From contig JAMLHE010000001.1 of the NCBI GenBank assembly GCA_023957315.1, forward strand, positions 186,001 to 250,000: a stretch of DNA of 64,000 nucleotides, given 5' to 3'. Position 1 is the first letter of the stretch, and each line of letters begins with the position of its first letter. Source of the stretch: Candidatus Kapaibacterium sp. (GTDB lineage: Bacteria > Bacteroidota > Ignavibacteria > Kapaibacteriales > UBA2268). Below, piece after piece: positions 26,946-36,680 of the stretch. Both the position numbers and the translations under genes were made by a program. Under the pieces are notes generated by a model. It made no database searches. It had not been told where the DNA came from and saw nothing but the letters and a program-made list of their open reading frames with translations.

Positions 26946-29900
26946 ATGAAAATGTACTTACGATTTTTTATGCTATTAACAATAGCATTTTTATGGAACA
27001 ACTCTAAAGCATTGACTCAACCAAGCTATTGTGCGGCAAATGGCACTTGCAGTTATGAGTATATCGAAAGTGTAGACTTTGAGGGCATTGAAACAGGTAC
27101 TATGGACTGTAAAACTTATATTGATTTTACGAAGGATTATTTACCCGACCTTGATATGGGTAAAACTTATACTATGAAAATCGGACTCGGAAGTTGGGAC
27201 TACAATGACAACGTAACCGTTTGGATAGACTTCAATCAAAATGGAGATTTTACAGACTCCGGTGAAGAATTCACTTTGAAACAAGATGGAGCTTCATCAT
27301 CAGGAGATATTAAAATTCCTACAGGTTCTGGTATTAAATCGGGTGTTACGGGAATGAGAATAAGATTGGAATGGGGGCAAACTCCGAAACCATGTGGTAA
27401 TTCATCTTCTGGGTATGGTAATGTGCTTGATTTTCATGTTAATATTGTTGAGCCACTCCCCGACGCACATATAACTGCAATAACAAACCCAACCACACCT
27501 TGGAGAGTAGGCACACATAACGTGACTGCTACACTTCGCAACAGTGGCGACTTAGCATTATTCAATGTTGATATTGATTGGTATATTAATGATGTTTATC
27601 AAGGTACTCACCCTTGGACAGGTAACTTAGCTATCAATAGTACCACAAGTATAGCATTAGGAAATTATAATTTTGACTATCCGGCTAATGGTCCATGGGG
27701 AGCTTTCCAAATCAAAGCCGTTGTACGAAATGCTAACGATTTAGAAAAAGATGGCGACCCTTCGAATGACACCTATACAAGTTCTGTTACACCAATATTA
27801 AACGATGCCGGTGTTATAGGCTTTTTTGGTCCGCCCGAAGGTTTTGGACCCGGTGTCACTCAAGTTAGAGCACGCGTACGTAATTATGCACCCAAACCAT
27901 TGACAAGTGTGACAATTAATTGGTCTATGGATGGCGTTGACCAAACTCCTGTTACTTTGACCGGAATAAATATTCCACGTGATGAAGTAGCTGACTTAGT
28001 TCTCGGAACATATGATTTTTACGCAAAATCACCATTAGGTCCTTTTGCTGTCGAATGTGCAACTTCTAATCCTAACGGAATCGCAGATGAAGATGATAAG
28101 AATGATAAATATGTCGGCGGTATAGGTCCATCGCTTGCAGCCGGAAATTATTTCATTGGTGCTACTAATTCACAATTCACATCACCTGCGGAAGCTGCAT
28201 CTTATATTAACTCAAGTGGTGTTTTTGGACCAGGCAAGGTGACATTTGAAGTACGTCCCGGAACATATACAGGTCAAATCGTGTTGAACAGCCCGTTGCC
28301 AAATAAAAACGAGATTGAATTTATCGGTGGCTCATCATTCCCGGAAAATATTGTGTTAGCAGCTAATACAACAGCTCAAAATAATTTTGTGATTTTATTG
28401 GAAGGCTTGGAAAATGTAACTTTCCGCAATATGACTATCCGTAATAACAATAATGTGTCAGCCGGAGCCGGTGTAATTGTATCCGCAAAAAATGCAAAAG
28501 GATTGAATTTTACAAATGTAAGTTTCATGGGCGTTGCAAATTCACCAAGATACAACACCGGATTTGCGATTATGGACGTATCAAACTGTTCACCTATCAA
28601 TGTATCGCATTGTAATTTTATGAATGGTTCTGTTGGTATTTATAACCTTGTAAACAGTGTTAACAATCCATCAATCATAATTGGCAATAATGATTTTGCT
28701 AATTTCTCATGGTTTGGTGTTTACAACCAAATCACACCAAACGTCGTTGGTAGCAATGTTGATATTTCATTTAATAAATTCAGCTATCTTTCAGGTACTG
28801 CTCCTGTCGGCGCTATTGCTTCTTGGAATTCTACTACTATTGCAAATAACGAATTTTCCGGTATCAGCGGTACAGGCGCACCAAACGAATCTGTGATTTA
28901 TGTTAACCATACTTCGCAAAGTCTTAGTAATCCGGCTGAAATTTTGTCAAATTCGATTGTCGGATGTACTAATATTAACGGCATTTACGTTGTGGGTGCA
29001 CACACGTTGATTGACAAAAACTATGTTAACATTAGCCAAACTGTCAATTACGGATATGCTCTTTTAAAAGCGGAAAATACTTCCGGCGCTATTGGTAACA
29101 ACCAATTGTCCGGCACTAACATTTACGGGATGAATTTAATCAACTCACCGGAATTGGGTATCTTCTATAATTCGGTAGTAACTGAAAGTAGTTTCTATCC
29201 TACCATTATGTCGAGCAGTGCAGGTAGTATCATGAGAAATATTTTCATGAATATTGGAACTGCTCCTGTACTTCAAGTAGGGATGGTTGAAAATTCGAAT
29301 CAAAATATTTTCTATTCTAACGGCGAAACTTTGATTTCCGATAATGGTGTAAATCGTGATTTGCCATCATGGCAAGAAGAAGGCTACGACCAAGATTCTC
29401 GTGTTGAATTCATCGAATTCATTAATTCCGTAGATTTGCATATTAAGATATATTCCCCCAGCTTACTCTTTGGACCCGCACTTTTCGATTACACTGATGG
29501 CTATGCACATACAATCGAATCTTCAGATTTTGACGGTTTGAATAGAATATCATATTATGCCGGTTCTCATGAATTAACATTGTCTGTTTCTCTCATAACT
29601 CAAAGCGAAGGTATCGTAAATTGCGTTAATTCCACAGACAATTACATTTCGGTTACTTCAGCAATTGGTTACGATGCTCCGATGAATTACCAATGGTACA
29701 AAGACGGCGTTCCGGTGCCGGGTGCTACTGAACCGATTTTGTTCTTCAATGATTTGCAACATCATCAAGCAGGTCTCTATCATGCACGTATCGGCGGTCC
29801 GGGTGCGACTCCTCGTATTTATTCTGCTCCTGTTACTGTCTATGTATTGCGTCCAACTGAAATCACTCGTTATTCCGATGATGAATTTGCCGAAAATGGC

Positions 29901-31034
29901 GGACTTGCTACTTTGTGGTTTGAAGCACATGTTAATGGCACACCTATCGAAGATGCAATTATAAATGACGAAGTCAAAGTTCAGTGGTACTATTATATTG
30001 ATGGTACTAACGACAGACTTTTAGCTAATGATAACAAATTCGCCGGTGTAAGGTCAAACTACTTAACGATTCGCAATTTCCGCGGTATTGACGAAGGGGA
30101 ATACTACGCTGTAATCGAGGGTCTATGCGGTACTGTTCAAACTAAGTACATGAACATGGAATTGGAACAACTCGGCATTGCATTCACACAACAACCTGAA
30201 AACGCGACAGAATGTGTCAACTCCGATGTTACATTGGAAGCGATGGCGACTACTCAAAGCACAAAAAATATTATTTATCGTTGGTCAAAAGATGCTACGC
30301 CATTAACTGACAACGCTAAATATAGCGGGACTATGACTCGTAGCTTGACTATCAAGGGAATCGATGCCGATGATGCAGGTACTTATTCTGTTACTGCAAC
30401 ATTAGAAGGCACTACTGTATCTCTAAAATCTGCTGAAGCAGTTGTAGCTGCGCTTTTGGGTCCGACAATAACAGAAGACCTCGAAGACATTGAAGTTGAA
30501 GAAGGCGAACAAATCATGCTTCAAATCGTAGCTGTAAGCAACCCTAACGAAGTATTGAACTATATTTTATATTTATCAGGCGAAAGTATTTACTCAGGTA
30601 CTGCAATTTCAGGCGAGCCCATTGTTTGGACTAAGGACAATGCTCAACCTGAAGACGCCGGTTTTTATATGTTCATGGTTACAAACAATTGCGGTGATGT
30701 GGAATCAGAACAAATAGAAGTTGCAGTTACATCAGGTACAACCGATGTAACTGACGTTAGTTCCGGCGGATACATACTGTCAGCACCAACACCGAATCCT
30801 GTCAATGGCGATGCACAAGTAAGCTATTACGTGCCTGTAAGCGCCCAAGTAAGAGTATCGTTGACAGATGCAATCGGCTCGAAAGCAATCGAACTATCCA
30901 ATGAATACAAAGCAATCGGACAGTACAATTTGAACATTAATTCAAGCACTTTGAATTTGACATCAGGAACTTATTTCTTGATTCTCGAATCGAACGGCAA
31001 GAGATTGATGCAAAAAGTATCGGTTGTTAAGTAA
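26946..31034 (+). CDS. Giant surface protein: GEVED, CARDB, beta-helix, Ig repeats, T9SS sorting domain
   Basis: A 1362-residue exported protein. After a signal peptide (RFFMLLTIAFLWNNSKAL) comes a GEVED domain (about 30-170; VWIDFNQNGDFTDSGEEF, MRIRLEWG). Two CARDB-like beta-sandwiches follow (about 175-275 and 280-390; TATLRNSGD, RVRNYAPKPLTSVTINW). A right-handed beta-helix spans about 420-860, rich in Asn-ladder turns (NVTFRNMTIRNNNN). Ig-like modules cover about 890-1270, and a T9SS sorting domain (ILSAPTPNPV to LMQKVSVVK) ends the protein. This is a typical cell-surface adhesin or carbohydrate-binding layout; no catalytic residues are recognisable. A paralogue follows in tandem. The two genes share long near-identical blocks and even the terminator sequence. 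Confidence 0.88.
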   Translation: MKMYLRFFMLLTIAFLWNNSKALTQPSYCAANGTCSYEYIESVDFEGIETGTMDCKTYIDFTKDYLPDLDMGKTYTMKIGLGSWDYNDNVTVWIDFNQNGDFTDSGEEFTLKQDGASSSGDIKIPTGSGIKSGVTGMRIRLEWGQTPKPCGNSSSGYGNVLDFHVNIVEPLPDAHITAITNPTTPWRVGTHNVTATLRNSGDLALFNVDIDWYINDVYQGTHPWTGNLAINSTTSIALGNYNFDYPANGPWGAFQIKAVVRNANDLEKDGDPSNDTYTSSVTPILNDAGVIGFFGPPEGFGPGVTQVRARVRNYAPKPLTSVTINWSMDGVDQTPVTLTGINIPRDEVADLVLGTYDFYAKSPLGPFAVECATSNPNGIADEDDKNDKYVGGIGPSLAAGNYFIGATNSQFTSPAEAASYINSSGVFGPGKVTFEVRPGTYTGQIVLNSPLPNKNEIEFIGGSSFPENIVLAANTTAQNNFVILLEGLENVTFRNMTIRNNNNVSAGAGVIVSAKNAKGLNFTNVSFMGVANSPRYNTGFAIMDVSNCSPINVSHCNFMNGSVGIYNLVNSVNNPSIIIGNNDFANFSWFGVYNQITPNVVGSNVDISFNKFSYLSGTAPVGAIASWNSTTIANNEFSGISGTGAPNESVIYVNHTSQSLSNPAEILSNSIVGCTNINGIYVVGAHTLIDKNYVNISQTVNYGYALLKAENTSGAIGNNQLSGTNIYGMNLINSPELGIFYNSVVTESSFYPTIMSSSAGSIMRNIFMNIGTAPVLQVGMVENSNQNIFYSNGETLISDNGVNRDLPSWQEEGYDQDSRVEFIEFINSVDLHIKIYSPSLLFGPALFDYTDGYAHTIESSDFDGLNRISYYAGSHELTLSVSLITQSEGIVNCVNSTDNYISVTSAIGYDAPMNYQWYKDGVPVPGATEPILFFNDLQHHQAGLYHARIGGPGATPRIYSAPVTVYVLRPTEITRYSDDEFAENGGLATLWFEAHVNGTPIEDAIINDEVKVQWYYYIDGTNDRLLANDNKFAGVRSNYLTIRNFRGIDEGEYYAVIEGLCGTVQTKYMNMELEQLGIAFTQQPENATECVNSDVTLEAMATTQSTKNIIYRWSKDATPLTDNAKYSGTMTRSLTIKGIDADDAGTYSVTATLEGTTVSLKSAEAVVAALLGPTITEDLEDIEVEEGEQIMLQIVAVSNPNEVLNYILYLSGESIYSGTAISGEPIVWTKDNAQPEDAGFYMFMVTNNCGDVESEQIEVAVTSGTTDVTDVSSGGYILSAPTPNPVNGDAQVSYYVPVSAQVRVSLTDAIGSKAIELSNEYKAIGQYNLNINSSTLNLTSGTYFLILESNGKRLMQKVSVVK

Positions 31035-31054
31035 CAAGTATTACATAAATTACT

Positions 31055-31083
31055 AAAAAAGGGGCTTTACAGCCCCTTTTTTT
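31055..31083 (+). terminator. Rho-independent terminator of the first tandem surface-protein gene
   Basis: AAAAAGGGGCT / AGCCCCTTTTT stem with loop TTAC and T run, about 20 bases after the stop. It is nearly identical to the one at 35436. Confidence 0.92.
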
Positions 31084-31291
31084 ATGGTATTTGTGAGATT
31101 ATTGATAAAACACAAAATATTGATAAATTTTCATAGAAAACTGTTTGTTTTTCTGTAATTTTTATTTATATTGCTACTTGGATATTATAGTTAAGAAGAA
31201 AACAATTTAGTTGTTGCAAACTTAATAATTTGTATTAGATGAATATGCCATTAAAAGAATACTAATATTTACTAATTTTATGAGGTGTTTT

Positions 31292-34200
31292 ATGTTTAAA
31301 TTTAGACTTTCTGCAACACTGATTTTGGTCGGCTTGTTTTTTGCCATTTTCGGAGCAATGACAAATCGAGCTGATGCTCAGGATTATTGTGAACCAAGTT
31401 ATTCTGATGCAGGTATTTACATGTGGATTTCTTCAGTTGAAATGACAACTCCATTCGGAAAAATGTCAAATACTGCCGGAGCAACTGCAAAACCGGGATA
31501 TACTTATTACGATAAGTTTACAACTAACGCAAAAAGAGGTGACAGGGTTGATTTCCTTGTAAAATTCTACAGTAGTTATCCTCAGGAAATGGCGATTTTC
31601 GTAGATTGGGACCAAGACGGAGAGTTCTCAAAAAGTGAAATGGTGATTTACACAGACTATTCGTATAGTGGTGGCGGATATCAAGGCTACTTTACGGTAC
31701 CTGATGATGTCAAAACCGGAGTAACACGAATGAGAATAATGACTGAATACTCATACATGGGCCAAATGCCAACTGACCCATGTTATACTTCATATGCCTA
31801 CGGTGAATGTGAAGACTATAATTTCAAAGTTTTACCAAATGCACCTGATGCGCAAGTCACAGCAATTACTTCGCCTACAAAGCCTTGGAGAATAGGAAAT
31901 TCACCTATAAATGTTACATTGCGAAACAATAACGAATATATAATGAAAGACTGTAAACTTGATTGGTACGTAAACGACCAATTCCAAGGTACATACAATT
32001 GGACTGGCACATTGGATGATGGTCAATCAACAACTGTTAATATTGGTAACTTTGATTTTGATTACCCGGCAGATGGACCATATGGACCATTTGAAGTTAA
32101 AGTAATCACAAGAAATCCAAACGGATACGAAAAAGATGAAGACCCAAGCAATGACCAATATATAAGCTATATTACTCCAATTTTGAACGATGTCGGGGTT
32201 GTAGGCTTTTTTGGTCCGCCCGAAGGTTTTGGACCCGGTGTCACTCAAGTTAGAGCACGCGTACGTAATTATGCACCAAAACCATTGACAAGTGTGACAA
32301 TTAATTGGTCTATGGATGGAGTTGACCAAACACCTGTTACTTTGACCGGACTAAATATTCCTCGTGATGAACATGCAGACTTAGTTCTCGGAACATATAA
32401 TTTTTATGTAAAAACACCATTAGGACCATTTGCTGTTGAATGTGTTACGTCTAACCCGAATGGAGTAGCAGATGAAGACGCTGCTAATGATAAATATGTC
32501 GGCGGTATAGGTCCATCTCTCGCAGCCGGAAAATATTTCATTGGTGCTACTAATTCACAATTTTCTTCACCTGCGGAAGCAGCATCATACATCAACTCAA
32601 GCGGTGTGTTTGGACCCGGCAAAGTGACATTTGAAATACGTCCCGGTACTTATACAGGCCAAGTTGTGTTGAACAGCCCACTTCCGAATAAAAATGAAAT
32701 TGAATTCATCGGTGGCTCAAATTTCCCTGAAAATGTAGTATTGGCTGGAAATCCGACTGCTCAGAATAACTTTGTTGTTTTGTTGGACGGTTTGGATAAC
32801 ATCACTTTCCGCAACATGACTATTCGGAACAATAATGATGCAAGTTCAGGAGCCGGCATAATTGTTTCGGCTAAGAATGTAAAAGGCTTGAATCTGCAAA
32901 GTGTTAATTTCTTTGGTGTTGCTAATTCACCAAGATACAATGCCGGATATGCTATTATGAATATGAGTAACTCATCACCGGTAAATATAACTCACTGCAG
33001 CTTTAATGGTGGTTCTGTTGGATTTTATAATGCAGTAAGCAGCTTTAACAATCCAACAATAAATGTGAAAAATTCCAATTTCATGAATTTCTCATGGCTT
33101 GGTATTCACAACCAAATCATGCCAAACGTTGTTGGTAGTAATGTTGAATTCTCTTTCAACCGATTTGATTATACCTCGGGTACTGTTCCTGTCGGCGCTA
33201 TTGCATCGTGGAATTCTACTACTATTGCAAATAACGAATTTTCCGGTATCAGCGGTACAGGCGCACCAAACGAAGCTGTGATTTATGTTAACCATACTTC
33301 GCAAAGCCTTAGTAATCCGGCTGAAATTTTGTCAAATACGATTGTCGGATGTACTAATATTAACGGTATTTACGCTGTTGGTGCACACACATTGATTGAT
33401 AAAAACTATGTCAATATCAGTCAATCAGTCAATTATGGTTATGCACTTGTAAAAGCGGAAAACGCTTCCGGCGCCATTGGAAACAACCAATTGTTAGGCT
33501 CGAACATTTACGGGATGAATTTAATCAACTCACCGGAATTGGGTATCTTCTATAATTCGGTAGTAACTGAAAGTAGTTTCTATCCTACCATTATGTCAAG
33601 CAGTGCAGGTAGCATCATGAGAAATATTTTCATGAATATTGGAACTGCTTCCGTACTTCAAGTTGGGATGGTTGAAAATTCAAATCAAAATATTTTCTAT
33701 ACTAACGGCGAAACTTTGATTTCAGATAACGGTGTAAATCGTGATTTGCCATCATGGCAAGAAGAAGGCTACGACCAAGATTCACATTTTGAATTCACCG
33801 AATTCATTAGTACATCAGATTTGCATGTTAAGGTATATTCACCAAACTTGCTATTTGGTACTCCACTTTTCGATTACACTGATGGCTATGCACATACTGT
33901 CGAATTATCAGATTTTGACGGCTCAATAAGAAACTCCTACTTTGCAGGTTCACACGAATTATTGATGGAAGTTGCATTGATAACTCAAAGCGAAGGTATC
34001 GTAAATTGCGTTAATTCCACAGACAATTACATTTCGGTTACTTCAGCAATTGGTTACGATGCTCCGATGAATTACCAATGGTACAAAGACGGCGTTCCGG
34101 TGCCGGGTGCTACTGAACCGATTTTGTTCTTCAATGATTTGCAACATCATCAAGCAGGTCTCTATCATGCACGTATCGGCGGTCCGGGTGCGACTCCTCG

Positions 34201-34831
34201 TATTTATTCTGCTCCTGTTACTGTCTATGTATTGCGTCCAACTGAAATCACTCGTTATTCCGATGATGAATTTGCCGAAAATGGCGGACTTGCTACTTTG
34301 TGGTTTGAAGCACATGTTAATGGCACACCTATCGAAGATGCAATTATAAATGACGAAGTCAAAGTTCAGTGGTACTATTATATTGATGGTACTAACGACA
34401 GACTTTTAGCTAATGATAACAAATTCGCCGGTGTAAGGTCAAACTACTTAACGATTCGCAATTTCCGCGGTATTGACGAAGGGGAATACTACGCTGTAAT
34501 CGAGGGTCTATGCGGTACTGTTCAAACTAAGTACATGAACATGGAATTGGAACAACTCGGCATTGCATCTACACAACAACCTGAAAACGCGACAGAATGT
34601 GTCAACTCCGATGTTACATTGGAAGCGATGGCGACTACTCAAAGCACAAAAAATATTATTTATCGTTGGTCAAAAGATGCTACGCCATTAACTGACAACG
34701 CTAAATATAACGGGACTATGACTCGTAGCTTGACTATCAAGGGAATCGATGCCGATGATGCAGGTACTTATTCTGTTACTGCAACATTAGAAGGCACTAC
34801 TGTATCTCAAAATCTGCTGAAGCAGTTGTAG
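31292..34831 (+). CDS. Tandem paralogue of the GEVED/CARDB/beta-helix/Ig surface protein, 3' end frame-broken
   Basis: I take the start as ATG 31292, preceded by GAGG, giving signal peptide LSATLILVGLFFAIFGAM...ADA; the ATG at 31280 overlaps that ribosome-binding site. The order is as in the preceding gene: GEVED domain, two CARDB-like domains, right-handed beta-helix and Ig modules. The frame then ends at TAG 34829-34831 after 1179 residues, inside the last Ig region, lacking the final Ig module and sorting domain. The missing part is present at nucleotide level from 34832 to 35415 but scattered over frames by eight one-base indels relative to the first copy. If these are sequence errors the true gene runs to 35415 and encodes about 1373 residues with a T9SS domain. 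As written, the product could not be exported by T9SS. Confidence 0.8.
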   Translation: MFKFRLSATLILVGLFFAIFGAMTNRADAQDYCEPSYSDAGIYMWISSVEMTTPFGKMSNTAGATAKPGYTYYDKFTTNAKRGDRVDFLVKFYSSYPQEMAIFVDWDQDGEFSKSEMVIYTDYSYSGGGYQGYFTVPDDVKTGVTRMRIMTEYSYMGQMPTDPCYTSYAYGECEDYNFKVLPNAPDAQVTAITSPTKPWRIGNSPINVTLRNNNEYIMKDCKLDWYVNDQFQGTYNWTGTLDDGQSTTVNIGNFDFDYPADGPYGPFEVKVITRNPNGYEKDEDPSNDQYISYITPILNDVGVVGFFGPPEGFGPGVTQVRARVRNYAPKPLTSVTINWSMDGVDQTPVTLTGLNIPRDEHADLVLGTYNFYVKTPLGPFAVECVTSNPNGVADEDAANDKYVGGIGPSLAAGKYFIGATNSQFSSPAEAASYINSSGVFGPGKVTFEIRPGTYTGQVVLNSPLPNKNEIEFIGGSNFPENVVLAGNPTAQNNFVVLLDGLDNITFRNMTIRNNNDASSGAGIIVSAKNVKGLNLQSVNFFGVANSPRYNAGYAIMNMSNSSPVNITHCSFNGGSVGFYNAVSSFNNPTINVKNSNFMNFSWLGIHNQIMPNVVGSNVEFSFNRFDYTSGTVPVGAIASWNSTTIANNEFSGISGTGAPNEAVIYVNHTSQSLSNPAEILSNTIVGCTNINGIYAVGAHTLIDKNYVNISQSVNYGYALVKAENASGAIGNNQLLGSNIYGMNLINSPELGIFYNSVVTESSFYPTIMSSSAGSIMRNIFMNIGTASVLQVGMVENSNQNIFYTNGETLISDNGVNRDLPSWQEEGYDQDSHFEFTEFISTSDLHVKVYSPNLLFGTPLFDYTDGYAHTVELSDFDGSIRNSYFAGSHELLMEVALITQSEGIVNCVNSTDNYISVTSAIGYDAPMNYQWYKDGVPVPGATEPILFFNDLQHHQAGLYHARIGGPGATPRIYSAPVTVYVLRPTEITRYSDDEFAENGGLATLWFEAHVNGTPIEDAIINDEVKVQWYYYIDGTNDRLLANDNKFAGVRSNYLTIRNFRGIDEGEYYAVIEGLCGTVQTKYMNMELEQLGIASTQQPENATECVNSDVTLEAMATTQSTKNIIYRWSKDATPLTDNAKYNGTMTRSLTIKGIDADDAGTYSVTATLEGTTVSQNLLKQL

Positions 34832-35415
34832 CTGCGCTTTGGGTCCGACAATAACAGAAGACCTCGAAGACATTGAAGTTGAAGAAGGCGGAACAAATCA
34901 TGCTTCAAATCGTAGTTGTAAGCAACCCTAACGAAGTATTGAACTATATTTTATATTTATCAGCGAAAGTATTTACTCAGGGTACTGCAATTTCAGGCGA
35001 GCCCATTGTTTGACTAAGGACAATGCTCAACCTGAAGACGCCGGTTTTATATGTTCATGGTTACAAACAATTGCGGTGATGTGGAATCAGAACAAATAGA
35101 AGTTGCAGTTACATCAGGTACAACCGATGTTACTGACGTTGTCCCGGCGGATACATACTGTCAGCACCGACACCGAATCCTGTCAATGGCGATGCACAAG
35201 TAAGCTATTACGTGCCTGTAAGCGCCCAAGTAAGAGTATCGTTGACAGATGCAATCGGCTCGAAAGCAATCGAACTATCCAATGAATACAAAGCAATCGG
35301 ACAGTACAATTTGAACATTAATTCAAGCACTTTGAATTTGACATCAGGAACTTATTTCTTGATTCTCGAATCGAACGGCAAGAGATTGATGCAAAAAGTA
35401 TCGGTTGTTAAGTAA
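34832..35415 (+). pseudogene. Out-of-frame 3' remainder (last Ig module and T9SS domain) of the 31292 gene
   Basis: The sequence matches 30446-31034 of the first paralogue almost base for base and ends in the same LMQKVSVVK. Relative to it, the stretch from 34806 to about 35145 has six single-base losses and two single-base gains, mostly in short homopolymers, for a net shift of minus four. From about 35150 the frame is clean again and a 67-residue sorting-domain fragment (35212-35415) is readable. This is either a decayed gene end or low-quality sequence. Confidence 0.85.
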
Positions 35416-35435
35416 CAAGTATTACATAAATTACT

Positions 35436-35466
35436 AAAAAAAAGGGGCTTTACAGCCCCTTTTTTT
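35436..35466 (+). terminator. Rho-independent terminator of the second tandem surface-protein gene
   Basis: A-run, GGGGCT stem, loop TTAC, AGCCCC and T run: a copy of the terminator at 31055 with two more A in the leading tract. Confidence 0.92.
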
Positions 35467-35527
35467 ATGGTATAAGTGAGATTAAATTCGAAAGTTTCTT
35501 TGCCGAATCAATTTTGGCTTTGAATTA

Positions 35528-36679
35528 TCAATCAAAGTCCGCTGGTCGCAAACGATTGTTATAATTTGACGACATTACGTAGCCATATGCACCGACATCG
35601 CGAATAATCATCAAGTCCCCAATCTCAGCCGCAGGCAAATGAACAGATTTTGCAAATACATCAGAATTTTCGCAAATCTGACCACATAAATTTACAACTG
35701 TGTCCTCTCCTTCCTTTCCGTAGATATAAGTTCTATGGTATGCACCGTACAATGCCGGACGAAGAAGAGTGGACATACCGGCATCAACACCGACGAAGTT
35801 TTTGTAGCTGTGCTTTGTACCCGTTACTTGAGTGATAAGCCAGCCGGCATCAGCAATCAAATATCTTCCGGGTTCGAGATAGAGGTAAGGTTCGCCAAAT
35901 CCATATTTTTGGCACTTTTCTGTAAAAATTTCAGTGACAAGTTCAGCAGTTTTTTCAATGTCGATAGGCAATTCATCGTCCTCATATGGAATGCCGAAGC
36001 CACCGCCGATATCCACAAAATCAGGTTTGGCGCCAATTTGGTCAAAAATATCTTTAGAAATGAGCATCAATTTTTCGACAGTTTGAGCAAAATGATAAGG
36101 CTCAAGATTGTTCGAACCGGTCATCATATGAATTCCAAATTTTGAAACCCCCAACTGTTTTGCTTTTTTATATGCCTCAGCAGCGTATTCGTAAGGGATG
36201 CCGAATTTCGCATCTGTTCCGCCTGTAGTGATACCTTCGTATCCACCTTTACCGACGCCGGGATTAATTCTGAATGAGACAATATTTGGTATAAAATGCT
36301 CGATTAAACGGTCGAAGGAAGTCGAATCATCAAGATTGATTTGAACACCGAAATTTTTCAAACTTGCAAAATCGTCACGGCTTTCATAATTTCCGGTATA
36401 AATAATATCTTGGTCGGCAAATCCTGCCTTCTGGGCAAGCATCACTTCGTTCGGAGATGAGCAATCAGCACCGGAGCCGAGTTGCTTGAAAATATTCAAA
36501 ATATGAACGTTACTGTTTGACTTGACCGAAAAATGGATTTTCGTCCTTGGATAATGCTTGACAAAAGCATTATAGAGCCGATTATAATTTTCAGTTATTC
36601 TTTGCTTGTCATAGACATATAGCGGCGTTCCAAATTCATCGGCAAGTTCGCGAATATCCTTTTGATTTATATGAGTCAT
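35528..36679 (-). CDS. lysA: Diaminopimelate decarboxylase
   Basis: LysA decarboxylates meso-diaminopimelate to lysine. The 383-residue protein is a fold-III PLP enzyme. The PLP-binding Lys53 lies in HFSVKSN, and GADCSSPNEV, the substrate His in FGIHMMTGSN, the Gly-rich phosphate-binding IGGGFGIPYE and EPGRYLIADAG are all present. Near the C-terminus, CGQICENSDVFAK carries the second-subunit Cys and DVGAYGYVMSSNYN carries the Tyr contacting PLP. The start lies one base after the stop of lysC, making a lysC-lysA operon dedicated to lysine from aspartate. Confidence 0.95.
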   Translation of the reverse strand: MTHINQKDIRELADEFGTPLYVYDKQRITENYNRLYNAFVKHYPRTKIHFSVKSNSNVHILNIFKQLGSGADCSSPNEVMLAQKAGFADQDIIYTGNYESRDDFASLKNFGVQINLDDSTSFDRLIEHFIPNIVSFRINPGVGKGGYEGITTGGTDAKFGIPYEYAAEAYKKAKQLGVSKFGIHMMTGSNNLEPYHFAQTVEKLMLISKDIFDQIGAKPDFVDIGGGFGIPYEDDELPIDIEKTAELVTEIFTEKCQKYGFGEPYLYLEPGRYLIADAGWLITQVTGTKHSYKNFVGVDAGMSTLLRPALYGAYHRTYIYGKEGEDTVVNLCGQICENSDVFAKSVHLPAAEIGDLMIIRDVGAYGYVMSSNYNNRLRPADFD

Positions 36680-36680
36680 A

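Noticed and set aside
29658-29930. Minus-strand ORF of 90 residues, exactly repeated at 34043-34315
   Set aside because: It is an antisense shadow of the near-identical Ig-coding blocks of the two paralogues. Its conservation follows from DNA identity, and no start signal or protein feature supports it.
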